Shown piece after piece: positions 15,957 through 24,227 of a DNA stretch of 32,691 bases. Under the pieces are notes generated by a model. That model was given only the letters and a program-made list of their open reading frames with translations. It made no database searches and was not told the DNA's origin. The first letter of the stretch is position 1; each line of letters begins with the position of its first letter. A program made the position numbers and the translations under genes. Source of the DNA: CALCKU01 sp964654665 (GTDB lineage Bacteria; Pseudomonadota; Alphaproteobacteria; Caulobacterales; Maricaulaceae); contig CAZZKV010000029.1 of NCBI GenBank assembly GCA_964654665.1, positions 1-32,691 of the forward strand, given 5' to 3'.

Positions 15957-16679
15957 ATGAAAAATAAGAAACTGGTTACAGTTCTCGATGCTTTATCAGT
16001 AAGCGAAAATGCGGAAACCACTTTTCGCTTACTGTGTGACTATTGTCGTGACTTTAAAATAGAATATATTTTTGCGGGTCGGTTCTCAGGGGCGTTGACT
16101 ACATCTGACAGTGGGTTAGATTTTTTTCATGCGCAATTACCGGCGCAATGGACTCAGCGCTATTTGGATAAAAACTATGTTCATATAGATCCTGTTGTCA
16201 CAATGTTGATGACAACAACGCGACCATTTTATTTTGAAGATGCTTATTATAATCTAACGCCAACTCAGATTCAATTTGTCGAAGAGGCTGCGGACTATGG
16301 GTGGCAATATGGTTTTGTTGTTCCTGTCCATTCTTCTTGCCGTGTCCCTGGGGCCGTAAGCTATGCCTCTGAAAACAGATTTTATCTAACATCTGAAGAA
16401 ACCGCCCGGCTTTGGGTTACAACTCAGATTGCATTCACTAGAATTGAAAGTTTTTATGCAGACGCCCGTAAGGTAAAACCGACAACGATTTCCTCCCGTG
16501 AATGCGAAATTTTGAGTCTTGTAGCTCAAGGGAAGACAAATTGGGAAGTCGGCGCGATTTTGAATATTAGTGAATATTCGGTTCGAGATTATATGCAGGG
16601 ATTATCGCGCCGCTTGCAAACCAGTAACCGGACACATTCTGTAACCCGGGCCATACAATTAGGTCTTATTAACATCTGA
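15957..16679 (+). CDS. LuxR-family regulator with autoinducer-binding domain (LuxR solo)
   Basis: 240 aa. The N-terminal autoinducer domain (about 20-165) keeps several TraR/LuxR signature residues: Trp65, Tyr69, Asp78-Pro79 with the same spacing as TraR W57, Y61, D70-P71, and Gly119. The position of TraR Trp85 is Phe93. The C-terminal LuxR helix-turn-helix (about 175-238) begins SSRECEILSLVAQGKTNWEVG and ends HSVTRAIQLGL. The middle of the recognition-helix region (SEYSVRDYMQGLSRRL) departs from the usual TVKFH form. No luxI-type synthase is within the window, so it is a solo or responds to a distant or foreign signal; the ligand is unknown. Confidence 0.88.
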   Translation: MKNKKLVTVLDALSVSENAETTFRLLCDYCRDFKIEYIFAGRFSGALTTSDSGLDFFHAQLPAQWTQRYLDKNYVHIDPVVTMLMTTTRPFYFEDAYYNLTPTQIQFVEEAADYGWQYGFVVPVHSSCRVPGAVSYASENRFYLTSEETARLWVTTQIAFTRIESFYADARKVKPTTISSRECEILSLVAQGKTNWEVGAILNISEYSVRDYMQGLSRRLQTSNRTHSVTRAIQLGLINI

Positions 16680-16899
16680 TACGGGCGTTATTCTCTTGTA
16701 AAATATCCCCCCATTTTGTAGGGTTGCCCTGCTATATTTTATATCTCACATCTGAAATTGGGGGGAGGGCATTGTTTAAATTAGCAATGTTCTTTATGGG
16801 TTCGCGCGTTTTGGCGGTTATATACCATCCGGTCACAGTGCCCCGTAACCGGAGTTAATATTTCGGCTGAACACGCGGACCCATTCCCTACAGTTTTTC

Positions 16900-17685
16900 C
16901 TAAAATTTACGGGCAATAGCAATGGCCGCTGTCACGCCTGAATTTGACGGGGTTAACGGGCTGTCCTTGATATCGCCTAATAATTTTGAATAATTGACGA
17001 CGCCAACAATCTCATAATGATCTGATAGGCTCAGATAGGCCGCGCTATGCAGGCCAAAGACGGATATCTGGCCACTATGCCCGAGTTGGGGCAGTGTGGT
17101 TGCTGCTGATTGCGTGGCATTCACGCCGTAAATTGTATCAAGCCAATCCCCGCTTTGATATGTTGCCCGAATGCCGGGCGTTATGCGTAATTGCGGGATA
17201 GGTCGAAATTCGGTCGATAAAAGAACATCGGCCCGCGCGCCTTCTAAGTCCCCTGTTATCGGTAATGTACCGACAACATCCAGTGCCGCAATCGGCAGAT
17301 AATAGCGCAAGGCAACATTAGTCGTGATCGAAGGATCAATGTCAAAAACGTCATTATTAAAAGGTGTGTCATTGCCGTCCCGTCCGAGGGATAAATTGGC
17401 TCCGGCGGCTAATCGCAGGGTTTCAGTGTTGCGCAGATAAACACCCGCGCCAAGGGCCGGATTAACAAAATAACGGCCTTTATGTTTAATATTGGCATAG
17501 GGTAAAATCGTAATATCTTTTTGCCCCGCGCCCACATAGGGATCTCGCGATACAGCCGCAATCCCAAAGTCGTAATGGCTGACCTTTTGGCTTTCGCTGA
17601 TTTCAAAGGGATCAAAACTTTGCGCCAAACTCGGCGTTGTTATCATTAAAGCTATGAAGGATATGAGGGTAAAAATACGGGACAT
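16900..17685 (-). CDS. MipA/OmpV family outer-membrane protein
   Basis: 261 aa. It has an N-terminal signal peptide ending near SLAQS, then an outer-membrane beta-barrel with alternating strands and a C-terminal phenylalanine (ending IARKF). MipA/OmpV features include DPYVGAGQKDITILPYANIKH at the first strands and YSKLLGDIKDSPLT near the C-terminus, equivalent to the family's LLGDAADSPI motif. Members have been linked to the murein machinery (MipA in E. coli) and to an immunogenic porin in Vibrio (OmpV), so the exact role here is open. It is 57 bp downstream of fabB, with no terminator visible between them, so co-transcription is possible. Confidence 0.85.
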   Translation of the reverse strand: MSRIFTLISFIALMITTPSLAQSFDPFEISESQKVSHYDFGIAAVSRDPYVGAGQKDITILPYANIKHKGRYFVNPALGAGVYLRNTETLRLAAGANLSLGRDGNDTPFNNDVFDIDPSITTNVALRYYLPIAALDVVGTLPITGDLEGARADVLLSTEFRPIPQLRITPGIRATYQSGDWLDTIYGVNATQSAATTLPQLGHSGQISVFGLHSAAYLSLSDHYEIVGVVNYSKLLGDIKDSPLTPSNSGVTAAIAIARKF

Positions 17686-17742
17686 GGTGGCTCCTATTGT
17701 CCGGTGGCCCTCCCCAAAGCCGTTAAAGATGAAAGTAAATAC

Positions 17743-18969
17743 CTAACTGGGTTTTGTAAAAATGACGCTACCATTTGTGCCGCCAAAGCCGAAACTGTTG
17801 GACATGATAGAGACAAGTTCAGTTTCGACCATTATTTGTGTTATATTTACCTTTGGCAAATCGGGATCCATCTCGGTAATATTGATTGACGGAGCAACAA
17901 AACCACGGTCCATCATAATTAAGGAATAAATCGCCTCTTGCACGCCCGCCGCGCCCAGGCTGTGACCGGTCAGGCATTTGGTGGCCGAAATATAAGGTCC
18001 GGTCTCACCAAAGACGCGGTGTATCGCGCTGGTTTCGGCAATATCGCCGACAGGAGTCGAGGTGGCATGCGGATTGATGTAATCAATTTGGCTCACGCCG
18101 CGGCTTGCGGCATCTGCCAGTGCCATGCGCATAGCGCGTTCAGCCCCTTCGCCGGATGGGGCGACCATATCATAACCGTCAGATGTGGCTGCATAGCCAG
18201 TAATTTCGCCGTAAATTTTTGCCCCTCTGGCTTTGGCATGGTCATAGTCTTCCAGAACAACCATACCGGCGCCTCCGGCAATAACAAAGCCGTCGCGCGT
18301 AGCATCAAAAGCGCGGCTCGCGGTTTGAGGGCTATCGTTATATTTGCTGCTCATCGCGCCCATGGCATCAAAGAGAGACGAGAGCGGCCATTCGATTTCT
18401 TCGCCGCCGCCGGCAAACATCACATCCTGCTTGCCCCATTGGATTTGCTCACAGGCCGCTCCAATACAATGGAGTGATGTGGTACAGGCCGAAGTGATAG
18501 AATAATTCACACCCTTGATCTTGAAATGCGTTGCCAAGGTCGCCGATACGGTTGAAGACATAGCCTTAGGCACAGCAAAAGGGCCAATGCGTTTGGGTGA
18601 GTTGTTTTTACGTGTAATATCGGCGGCGCGCACAATTTCGATGGCACTTGGGCCGCCTGAACCGGCAATGATGCCGGTGCGTTCATGCGAGACTTCGGCA
18701 TCGCTTAATCCCGCATCATCAATGGCTTGCTGCATGGCCACGGCGCTCCAGCCCGAAGCATCGCCCATAAACCGCATAGAGCGTTTGGGAACATGATCTT
18801 TGGCGACCAGAGTCGGGCGGCCTGAAATTTGTGAGCGAAAGCCCAACTCGGCCATTTTCTCATCTTTGGTTATACCGGATTGTCCGGCTTTCAAGCTCGC
18901 TGCCACCTCGTCCTGATTATTACCAATACAAGACACAATCCCTAATCCAGTAATAACAACACGGCGCAT
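17743..18969 (-). CDS. fabB: 3-oxoacyl-ACP synthase I (FabB)
   Basis: 408 aa, KAS I condensing enzyme that elongates acyl-ACP, including the unsaturated intermediate made by FabA. The catalytic triad is visible: Cys162 (SITSACTTSLHC), His301 (INPHATSTPVGD) and His336 (ATKCLTGHSLGAAG, with Lys331). The FabB type is supported by close fit to E. coli FabB and by coupling to fabA: the fabA stop and fabB start overlap by one base (TAATG). Confidence 0.96.
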   Translation of the reverse strand: MRRVVITGLGIVSCIGNNQDEVAASLKAGQSGITKDEKMAELGFRSQISGRPTLVAKDHVPKRSMRFMGDASGWSAVAMQQAIDDAGLSDAEVSHERTGIIAGSGGPSAIEIVRAADITRKNNSPKRIGPFAVPKAMSSTVSATLATHFKIKGVNYSITSACTTSLHCIGAACEQIQWGKQDVMFAGGGEEIEWPLSSLFDAMGAMSSKYNDSPQTASRAFDATRDGFVIAGGAGMVVLEDYDHAKARGAKIYGEITGYAATSDGYDMVAPSGEGAERAMRMALADAASRGVSQIDYINPHATSTPVGDIAETSAIHRVFGETGPYISATKCLTGHSLGAAGVQEAIYSLIMMDRGFVAPSINITEMDPDLPKVNITQIMVETELVSIMSNSFGFGGTNGSVIFTKPS

Positions 18970-19490
18970 TAAGTGTCTCCAGCTTCAGGGATAAAGAGGC
19001 CAACCCGAAGGTCTTTGGCTTTATAGATACAATCGTTATCAGCGAACATTTTACCATCGGCAATGCCTAAAACGAGCTTACGGCGTATGACCCGTTTCAG
19101 GTTAATTTCATACCGAACCTTTTTAACATCAGGTGTAACTTGTCCTGAAAATTTAACTTCGCCAACACCCAGCGCGCGTCCACGTCCGGGCGACCCGGTC
19201 CAACCGAGCCAGAAGCCAACCAATTGCCACATGGCATCCAGCCCCAGACATCCCGGCATGACAGGATCACCGCGAAAATGGCAGTCAAAAAACCAAAGAT
19301 CCGTCTTGATATCAAGTTCGGCGATTATTTGGCCTTTATCGTGCTCGCCGCCTGCATCCGAAATTTTTATGATCCGGTCGAGCATTAACATGGGCGGCAG
19401 CGGGAGTTTGGCATTACCCGGCCCAAACAGGCTTTTTTCGCCAGAGACAATCAAATCGTCATAATCAAAAGAGGCGGTTTTAACGCTCAT
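18969..19490 (-). CDS. fabA: 3-hydroxydecanoyl-ACP dehydratase/isomerase (FabA)
   Basis: 173 aa with the start used here. FabA dehydrates 3-hydroxydecanoyl-ACP and isomerises trans-2 to cis-3, the branch point for anaerobic-type unsaturated fatty acid synthesis. Active-site His71 and Asp85 are in WFFDCHFRGDPVMPGCLGLDAMWQL; the match to E. coli His70/Asp84 supports the ATG at 19490 rather than the upstream one at 19517, which adds nine residues and lacks a good ribosome site. The KGRALGVGEVKFSGQV-like block and C-terminal DLRVGLF are typical. The operon order is fabA-fabB. Confidence 0.96.
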   Translation of the reverse strand: MSVKTASFDYDDLIVSGEKSLFGPGNAKLPLPPMLMLDRIIKISDAGGEHDKGQIIAELDIKTDLWFFDCHFRGDPVMPGCLGLDAMWQLVGFWLGWTGSPGRGRALGVGEVKFSGQVTPDVKKVRYEINLKRVIRRKLVLGIADGKMFADNDCIYKAKDLRVGLFIPEAGDT

Positions 19491-19579
19491 GATAAGGTCT
19501 TTCGCAATTATAGACATACAGTAACGGATGGGGGGGTAAACTCAAGACTATAAAGCTGGCGATTAATAAAAAATCTGCC

Positions 19580-19599
19580 GATGTGACGCCAGTCACATC
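19580..19599. promoter_or_regulatory. Perfect CRP/FNR-type palindrome TGTGA-N6-TCACA
   Basis: A 20-bp inverted repeat with 8-bp arms (GATGTGAC, GTCACATC) and a 4-bp spacer GCCA contains the exact CRP consensus TGTGA-N6-TCACA at 19582-19597. It lies in the 139-bp gap between divergent fabA (19490) and the unknown operon starting at 19630. A TATAAT box follows at 19610-19615 on the plus strand. Whether the site serves the plus operon, fabA, or both cannot be told from sequence. Confidence 0.65.
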
Positions 19600-19609
19600 T
19601 ATCTCTGCC

Positions 19610-19615
19610 TATAAT
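19610..19615 (+). promoter_or_regulatory. Probable -10 box (TATAAT) of the five-gene envelope operon
   Basis: Exact TATAAT. The predicted transcript start is near 19622, only about 8 nt before the ATG at 19630, so the leader would be very short. There is no good -35 hexamer at the usual spacing; that position overlaps the CRP-type palindrome, which fits an activator-dependent promoter or a repressor site. Confidence 0.45.
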
Positions 19616-19629
19616 AGGTATTAACCTTT

Positions 19630-20007
19630 ATGACTTTGTTGAATGGTTCTCGATACTGTTTGCCTTTAGTCTTAATAACCGGCCTTACAGGGTGTGTGAC
19701 GCTGGATATGAGTAACGGGGCAACAGGCGAGCGCGACTCGCAATTTTACCTTGGGTTGGTGCATGTGCAACAGGCCAGTAAGACAGAATCCATTATTCAG
19801 AACAATCATGCCGCAGTAGGCCTTTGGGCGCAGGCACGCGGTATAGGCGCGGGATATAAATCAGTTGAAACACTATCCATTCCGCGAAAATGCCAGGTCA
19901 CATTTGTGATCGATACAAAGGCGAAATTAGAGACCGCGCTGGCCCTGGTAAAAACCGAGCTTGCACCTTTAGGAGAAAGATTATGCGTTATCGATACACT
20001 GGATTAA
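19630..20007 (+). CDS. Lipoprotein of unknown function (operon gene 1)
   Basis: 125 aa, not recognised. The N-terminus is a lipoprotein signal with lipobox LTGC (Cys22). The mature part has VGLWAQARGIGAGYKSVETLSIPRKCQVTFVID, with two further cysteines (in PRKC and RLCVID) that could pair. The last ~45 residues look like an alpha/beta segment. Gene 2 starts inside its 3' end (ATG 19983, overlap 25 bp), so translation is probably coupled. Confidence 0.65.
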   Translation: MTLLNGSRYCLPLVLITGLTGCVTLDMSNGATGERDSQFYLGLVHVQQASKTESIIQNNHAAVGLWAQARGIGAGYKSVETLSIPRKCQVTFVIDTKAKLETALALVKTELAPLGERLCVIDTLD

Positions 20008-20903
20008 TAATGGCAGGCCTTGTCGGGGTGTTGTCAGGCTGTGCAACCAAACATCCGCATAATGACGTACTTATTTTTGGCACGACAACGAAATTGGCGG
20101 CTGATGTTGCCGCGCCAGTACAGAACGCCGGTATTCCCGAATTTACGATCGGGTTTAAACGGCTTGAAGCGGTCTGGATGCCGCTACGGCCCAATGGAAC
20201 AATTGCACAGGCTGAGGATAATTCCAAAATTGTCGAAAGATCACGAAAAGTCGCTAAAGCGATAAACGCCTGTATCACTGAGTTAAAATCAGGGGGCATG
20301 CTACGGCAGACCGCTGAACAAAGATGTTTTGATAGCCTCATGCCCGGTGGATTATATCAAGGGGAGTCCAGCGGCATTGTTTCGGGTAAGGGCGGTGCGG
20401 TGAAAGAGCTGGATACCTATTCCGTTTTCGCCAGTTTTGGCGGCACAGGTTCACTGAGTTTCAATAGCGCATCGGGCAGTTTGGCCCAATTTTTTGCTAC
20501 AGGTATTGCCGCTCAGCGCCTTGGCGCAAACCCGCAAGTCGGGGTGGCCCTCAATGCAGAGGCTCCGGATGCTGCGCAAGCACAGGCCGAGGCAGATCAA
20601 GCCCAATCGGAGGCGGATCAAGCTATGGCAGAAGCGGTAAGCGATGTGCAGATGTCTGACCGGGCTTTTTATGATAAAACCGTTTCTGAGACCAATTTAA
20701 TTATGGCGTGCCGCGCACCATCAAAAGACCAAGCACAATATAATCAATTTATAACCGATACGGCGGCGAATGCGGTACCGGCTAATCAAGCCCGGATCAA
20801 TGCACTGCAAGGCAATACCGTTGACGACACATTTGCCTTTCAACTTAAATCACGGCACGCGCTTCGGGCCGAATTTATGAAGCAATATATCAAAGACTGT
20901 TAA
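19983..20903 (+). CDS. Lipoprotein of unknown function (operon gene 2)
   Basis: 306 aa, not recognised. I chose ATG 19983 because AGGAGA lies about 8 nt upstream and the product then begins with a clean lipoprotein signal (MRYRYTGLIMAGLVGVLSGC, lipobox Cys20). The longer open frame from 19890 would bury this signal. Four cysteines occur in the mature part (ACITE, QRCFD, ACRAP, KDC at the C-terminus). A low-complexity Ala/Gln/Glu-rich helical stretch (roughly residues 192-218, AQAQAEADQAQSEADQAMAEA) could form a coiled coil. The product is predicted to sit in the outer or inner membrane leaflet facing the periplasm. Confidence 0.7.
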   Translation: MRYRYTGLIMAGLVGVLSGCATKHPHNDVLIFGTTTKLAADVAAPVQNAGIPEFTIGFKRLEAVWMPLRPNGTIAQAEDNSKIVERSRKVAKAINACITELKSGGMLRQTAEQRCFDSLMPGGLYQGESSGIVSGKGGAVKELDTYSVFASFGGTGSLSFNSASGSLAQFFATGIAAQRLGANPQVGVALNAEAPDAAQAQAEADQAQSEADQAMAEAVSDVQMSDRAFYDKTVSETNLIMACRAPSKDQAQYNQFITDTAANAVPANQARINALQGNTVDDTFAFQLKSRHALRAEFMKQYIKDC

Positions 20904-20913
20904 GGAGGATAAG

Positions 20914-21150
20914 ATGGGTATTAAATTAATTTGGTGTTGGGGTAAAGACGCCGCTGAACGCGATGCGGCTATGGAGCGTGCGAAGGATAGAAATGGCCGA
21001 GACAATGTCGTGGCCGAAGCTAAAGACTGGCTTAATATTGTCCGAATGCGGGCAACAATGAATGATGGTGATTATAACGAACATGACTTGCCTGATTTAA
21101 CAAGACCTGAAGGTAAAAAGGAAGTTGGGCTTGTGGTTGTGGTGTTGTAA
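20914..21150 (+). CDS. Small hypothetical protein (operon gene 3)
   Basis: 78 aa, not recognised. It is preceded by a near-perfect ribosome site (TAAGGAGG, about 6 nt before the ATG) and lies 10 bp after gene 2, so it is very likely translated. It is charged and lacks a signal peptide (KDAAERDAAMERAKDRNGRDN), with a hydrophobic tail of valines at the C-terminus (VGLVVVVL). A cytoplasmic location is likely. No domain is seen. Confidence 0.6.
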   Translation: MGIKLIWCWGKDAAERDAAMERAKDRNGRDNVVAEAKDWLNIVRMRATMNDGDYNEHDLPDLTRPEGKKEVGLVVVVL

Positions 21151-21155
21151 TCACC

Positions 21156-21800
21156 ATGGCCCAGTCTCCTAAACCTATAAAAGATCAACAGTGGTATTAT
21201 TTAAATCAGCCTGCTGTCTTATCGATTCTTGCATTTGTCGCGATTGTTATTTTCTTTAGCCTGCAAATGCGTACGCAAATGCAAGCTTTTGATTTCTCGC
21301 CTAATGCCAAGGCTTTTGAAACACTGGTCACTTTGACGGGTATGGATAAGGACAGTCTGCCGCCGACAGATTCAGCCCGCATATCGCTGGAATATGATGT
21401 GTTGCAACTACGGTATAAATTAATTCAGTCCATGGTATCCTCGCGGCTGTTTTTACAAACATTGGCCCTCATGTCGGGTCTGGCCCTGATCATTATTGGC
21501 TGCTCATTTGTTTTCGCTCGTATCGAGACGGCCCAGACAACGGCGAAAGGTAAAGACGGTAAGGGCAAAGAGTTTGAATTGACGACAACCGTGCCCGGTC
21601 TTGTTCTCGCAGGGTTTGGCGCTATTGTGATTATATCCACCCTAACAACCACCGTTTTTGCGACGATTAAAAGTGTAGATAGTCCAACCTATCTTAACCG
21701 CTATGTGTCCCCCAATACACAGGCAGCGCAAAATCCAGTCGATGCCAAAAAACGTATCGAGGCCGATATTGAGGCGGCTTTAAAAGGAGAGCAGCCATGA
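21156..21800 (+). CDS. Inner-membrane protein of unknown function, three predicted TM helices (operon gene 4)
   Basis: 214 aa, not recognised. Hydrophobic helices are at about 19-37, 99-121 and 146-168. The ~60-residue region between the first two (FDFSPNAKAFETLVTLTGMDKDSLPP onward) is soluble and probably periplasmic or cytoplasmic depending on orientation. A lysine-rich loop (KGKDGKGKEF) separates helices 2 and 3. Its stop overlaps the start of gene 5 (ATGA), a sign of translational coupling. Confidence 0.65.
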   Translation: MAQSPKPIKDQQWYYLNQPAVLSILAFVAIVIFFSLQMRTQMQAFDFSPNAKAFETLVTLTGMDKDSLPPTDSARISLEYDVLQLRYKLIQSMVSSRLFLQTLALMSGLALIIIGCSFVFARIETAQTTAKGKDGKGKEFELTTTVPGLVLAGFGAIVIISTLTTTVFATIKSVDSPTYLNRYVSPNTQAAQNPVDAKKRIEADIEAALKGEQP

Positions 21801-22315
21801 CCCGTAATAGTGTAATCATATCAAGTGCTTTATGGTTAAGTCTTTTCGGTGTTACCGCGCAGGCACAAAGTGATGATGATGCCGTTTATAAATATTGCGA
21901 GACGGTAAAAGTTGACACAGAGTCGACAGAAGAAAAACGCCTTTATTGTACGGGTTACATACGCGGATTTGATACGGCGGTTTCTGCTACCACGGCTGGC
22001 ATAGACGGGCCTATTGATTCGGGGGTTATGGGATATGAAAACCGTCCGTCTCGCGAGTATCCGGTTGTTGCCGGTGCGCCGTCGGCTCCAAGTGTGGTTG
22101 GCAAAGAAACCCTTAACACACCATTGGCGTCTGCTGATCTGCCGAGCGCGCCAACAGCAATAAGGCCTAACCTGCCTATAACCTCCAGTAATGTTCAAAG
22201 GTTGAAATCACCCTTGGGGGCCAAAGCCTTGCCAGATCAAAGATTAAAAAATCTGGAAAAACAAGGGCTGGATTTGCAAGAAAAACAAAAGGCTTTAACG
22301 CGAGACATTCAATAG
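21797..22315 (+). CDS. Secreted protein of unknown function (operon gene 5)
   Basis: 172 aa, not recognised. A signal peptide ends near TAQAQS. The mature N-terminus has two cysteines (VYKYCETV, RLYCTGYIRGFD), the latter resembling short Rap1a/Tai-like immunity domains in general style (C...YC.GYI.G), but the match is too short to assign. The middle is proline/serine-rich and probably disordered; the C-terminus (LKNLEKQGLDLQEKQKALTRDI) is a likely coiled coil. It ends the operon just before a bidirectional terminator. Confidence 0.6.
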   Translation: MTRNSVIISSALWLSLFGVTAQAQSDDDAVYKYCETVKVDTESTEEKRLYCTGYIRGFDTAVSATTAGIDGPIDSGVMGYENRPSREYPVVAGAPSAPSVVGKETLNTPLASADLPSAPTAIRPNLPITSSNVQRLKSPLGAKALPDQRLKNLEKQGLDLQEKQKALTRDIQ

Positions 22316-22337
22316 GCCACTACCCTTGATACAAATA

Positions 22338-22363
22338 AAAACCCGGCGCAAAGTCCGGGTTTT
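22338..22363. terminator. Bidirectional terminator between the unknown operon and etfA
   Basis: AAAACCCGG (22338-22346) pairs with CCGGGTTTT (22355-22363), loop CGCAAAGT. It lies 23 bp after the stop of operon gene 5 and 24 bp after the etfA stop on the other strand, so it can serve both convergent units. Confidence 0.8.
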
Positions 22364-22386
22364 ACATATTTGTCTATAGGCGCGGC

Positions 22387-23313
22387 CTAAAGCGCGGCTT
22401 CGAGTTCAGGCAGAGCTTTGAACAGATCGGCAACAAGACCGTAATCTGCGACTTGGAAAATCGGGGCTTCTTCATCTTTATTGATGGCGACAATGACTTT
22501 ACTGTCTTTCATACCGGCCAAATGCTGGATGGCACCAGAAATCCCGACGGCGATATAAAGTTCGGGGGCTACAGCCTTACCAGTCTGCCCAACTTGCCAG
22601 TCATTTGGAACAAAGCCCGCATCAACAGCGGCGCGCGAGGCGCCCATAGCGGCGCCCAGCTTATCGGCAATACCTTCAATGAGTTTGAAGTTCTCGCCGC
22701 TGCCCATGCCGCGTCCACCAGAGATAACGATCTTGGCCGCTGTCAGTTCTGGACGATCCGATTTAGAGAGTTCTTCATTAACAAATTCGGATTTAAACGG
22801 ACCGGAGGGATCGCTAATGGTTTCCACGGCAGCTGATCCGCCTTCACCGGCTGCTTCAAAAGCGGTGGTGCGAACCGTGATGCATTTTTTACTATCGGAT
22901 GATTTGACCGTAGCCATGGCATTACCGGCATAAATGGGACGGACAAAGGTATCAGCGCTTTCAACGCCTGTAATAGAGCTGATTTGCTGCACATCCAATC
23001 GGGCAGCAATGCGGGGCATGTAATTTTTGTGGGTGGTTGTATCGGCTGCAAGTATAGCCTCATATCCATCCATAAGCGGAACAATAACCGTTTCCATGGA
23101 CTCGGCTAATTGCCGGGTTAGTGAAACATGATCACATGCGATGACTTTGCGCACGCCCGCGATTTTAGCCGCGGCCGCGGCAACGTCGCTGACGCCTTTT
23201 CCGGCAACAAGCACATCAATATCGCCGCCCATGGCCGCAGCCGCGCTCACGGTTTTATGGGTCGCGTCTTTCAAAATTACATTATCGTGTTCAGCAACAA
23301 CAAGAATAGCCAT
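22387..23313 (-). CDS. etfA: Electron transfer flavoprotein, alpha subunit
   Basis: 308 aa. It binds FAD and, with EtfB, carries electrons from acyl-CoA dehydrogenases to the ETF-quinone oxidoreductase. The C-terminal FAD domain is recognisable: ISGGRGMGSGENFKLIEGIADKLGAA, the VGQTGKAVAPELYIAVGISGAIQHLAGM signature, and the closing DYGLVADLFKALPEL. It overlaps the etfB stop by one base. Acyl-CoAs from the bkd complex would feed this electron route (inference). Confidence 0.97.
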   Translation of the reverse strand: MAILVVAEHDNVILKDATHKTVSAAAAMGGDIDVLVAGKGVSDVAAAAAKIAGVRKVIACDHVSLTRQLAESMETVIVPLMDGYEAILAADTTTHKNYMPRIAARLDVQQISSITGVESADTFVRPIYAGNAMATVKSSDSKKCITVRTTAFEAAGEGGSAAVETISDPSGPFKSEFVNEELSKSDRPELTAAKIVISGGRGMGSGENFKLIEGIADKLGAAMGASRAAVDAGFVPNDWQVGQTGKAVAPELYIAVGISGAIQHLAGMKDSKVIVAINKDEEAPIFQVADYGLVADLFKALPELEAAL

Positions 23314-24062
23314 TATATTACTCCTGCTTCGTTTTTCAATTTGTCAACCAGTTCGGCCACATCAGCCACTTTAATGCCAGCCTTGCGGGCTGGCGGTTCT
23401 GTGACTTTCAGAGTTGTCAGCCGCGGCGCGGTATCTACGCCAAAATCTGCCGGTGTTTTTGCATCAATTGGCTTTTTCTTGGCTTTCATAATATTGGGTA
23501 GAGACGCATAGCGCGGCTCGTTCAAACGCAGGTCGGTTGTGACCACGGCAGGCATTTGCAATTTGACGGTTTGCAGACCGCCATCAACCTCTTTGACAAC
23601 GGTCAGCGCGCTGCCGTCTTTTGTCATGGAATTGGCGGCAGAGCCAATTGGCCAGCCGAGCAAGGCTGCAACCATGCCGCCGGTTGCGCCGTAATCATTA
23701 TCAATAGCCTGTTTGCCCAAAATCATAAGCTCGGCTCCTTCGGCTTCGGCCACGGCTTTGAGGATTTTGGCAATAGCCAGCGGTTCCAAATCATCATCAG
23801 TTTGAACATGAATGCCGCGGTCCATACCCATAGCCAGTCCGGTCCGGATTGTTTCTTGGGCTTTTGCCGGACCAATAGAAACAATAATGGTTTCGCTGGC
23901 TGTACCGGCCTCTTGCAGGCGAACGGCCTCTTCAACGGAAATTTCGTCAAAAGGGTTCATCGACATTTTTACATTGGACAGGTCAACACCCGATTGGTCA
24001 GATTTGACACGGGCTTTGACATTATAGTCAAGTACGCGCTTGACCGGGACAAGAACTTTCAT
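23313..24062 (-). CDS. etfB: Electron transfer flavoprotein, beta subunit
   Basis: 249 aa, partner of EtfA, holds AMP. It starts MKVLVPVKRVLDYNVKARVKSD and has MNPFDEISVEEAVRLQEAG and LGKQAIDNDYGATGGMVAALLGWP, all typical of the family. The promoter should lie in the 165 bp between it and the adenosyltransferase gene upstream, unless it is co-transcribed with that gene; all four genes from 25013 down run in the same direction. Confidence 0.97.
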   Translation of the reverse strand: MKVLVPVKRVLDYNVKARVKSDQSGVDLSNVKMSMNPFDEISVEEAVRLQEAGTASETIIVSIGPAKAQETIRTGLAMGMDRGIHVQTDDDLEPLAIAKILKAVAEAEGAELMILGKQAIDNDYGATGGMVAALLGWPIGSAANSMTKDGSALTVVKEVDGGLQTVKLQMPAVVTTDLRLNEPRYASLPNIMKAKKKPIDAKTPADFGVDTAPRLTTLKVTEPPARKAGIKVADVAELVDKLKNEAGVI

Positions 24063-24227
24063 TTTAGGCTCCGATTATTATGGCGGGAAAATACTCAATA
24101 AATGTGTGTCTCATATGAGGCAGATCACCGCATAAGACAAGACGGCTTTTGGGATTCTTATGCATTTCGTTGCATATTAGGTCGTATATTCTAATTCGCG
24201 GTCTCTCGGGCAAGGATGCGAACAGGC

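Noticed and set aside
16691..16775. CCCCCCATTT and AAATTGGGGGG inverted repeat between the LuxR solo and mipA
   Set aside because: The arms are offset and widely spaced, without a U-run; it does not meet terminator or operator patterns I know, so it was left out.
17938..18477. 179-aa plus-strand open frame across fabB
   Set aside because: It is antisense to well-supported fabB, has no ribosome site or family features, and is Cys/His/Arg/Gly-rich like other antisense frames.
23556..24101. 181-aa plus-strand frame over etfB
   Set aside because: It is antisense to etfB; composition is typical of a shadow frame.
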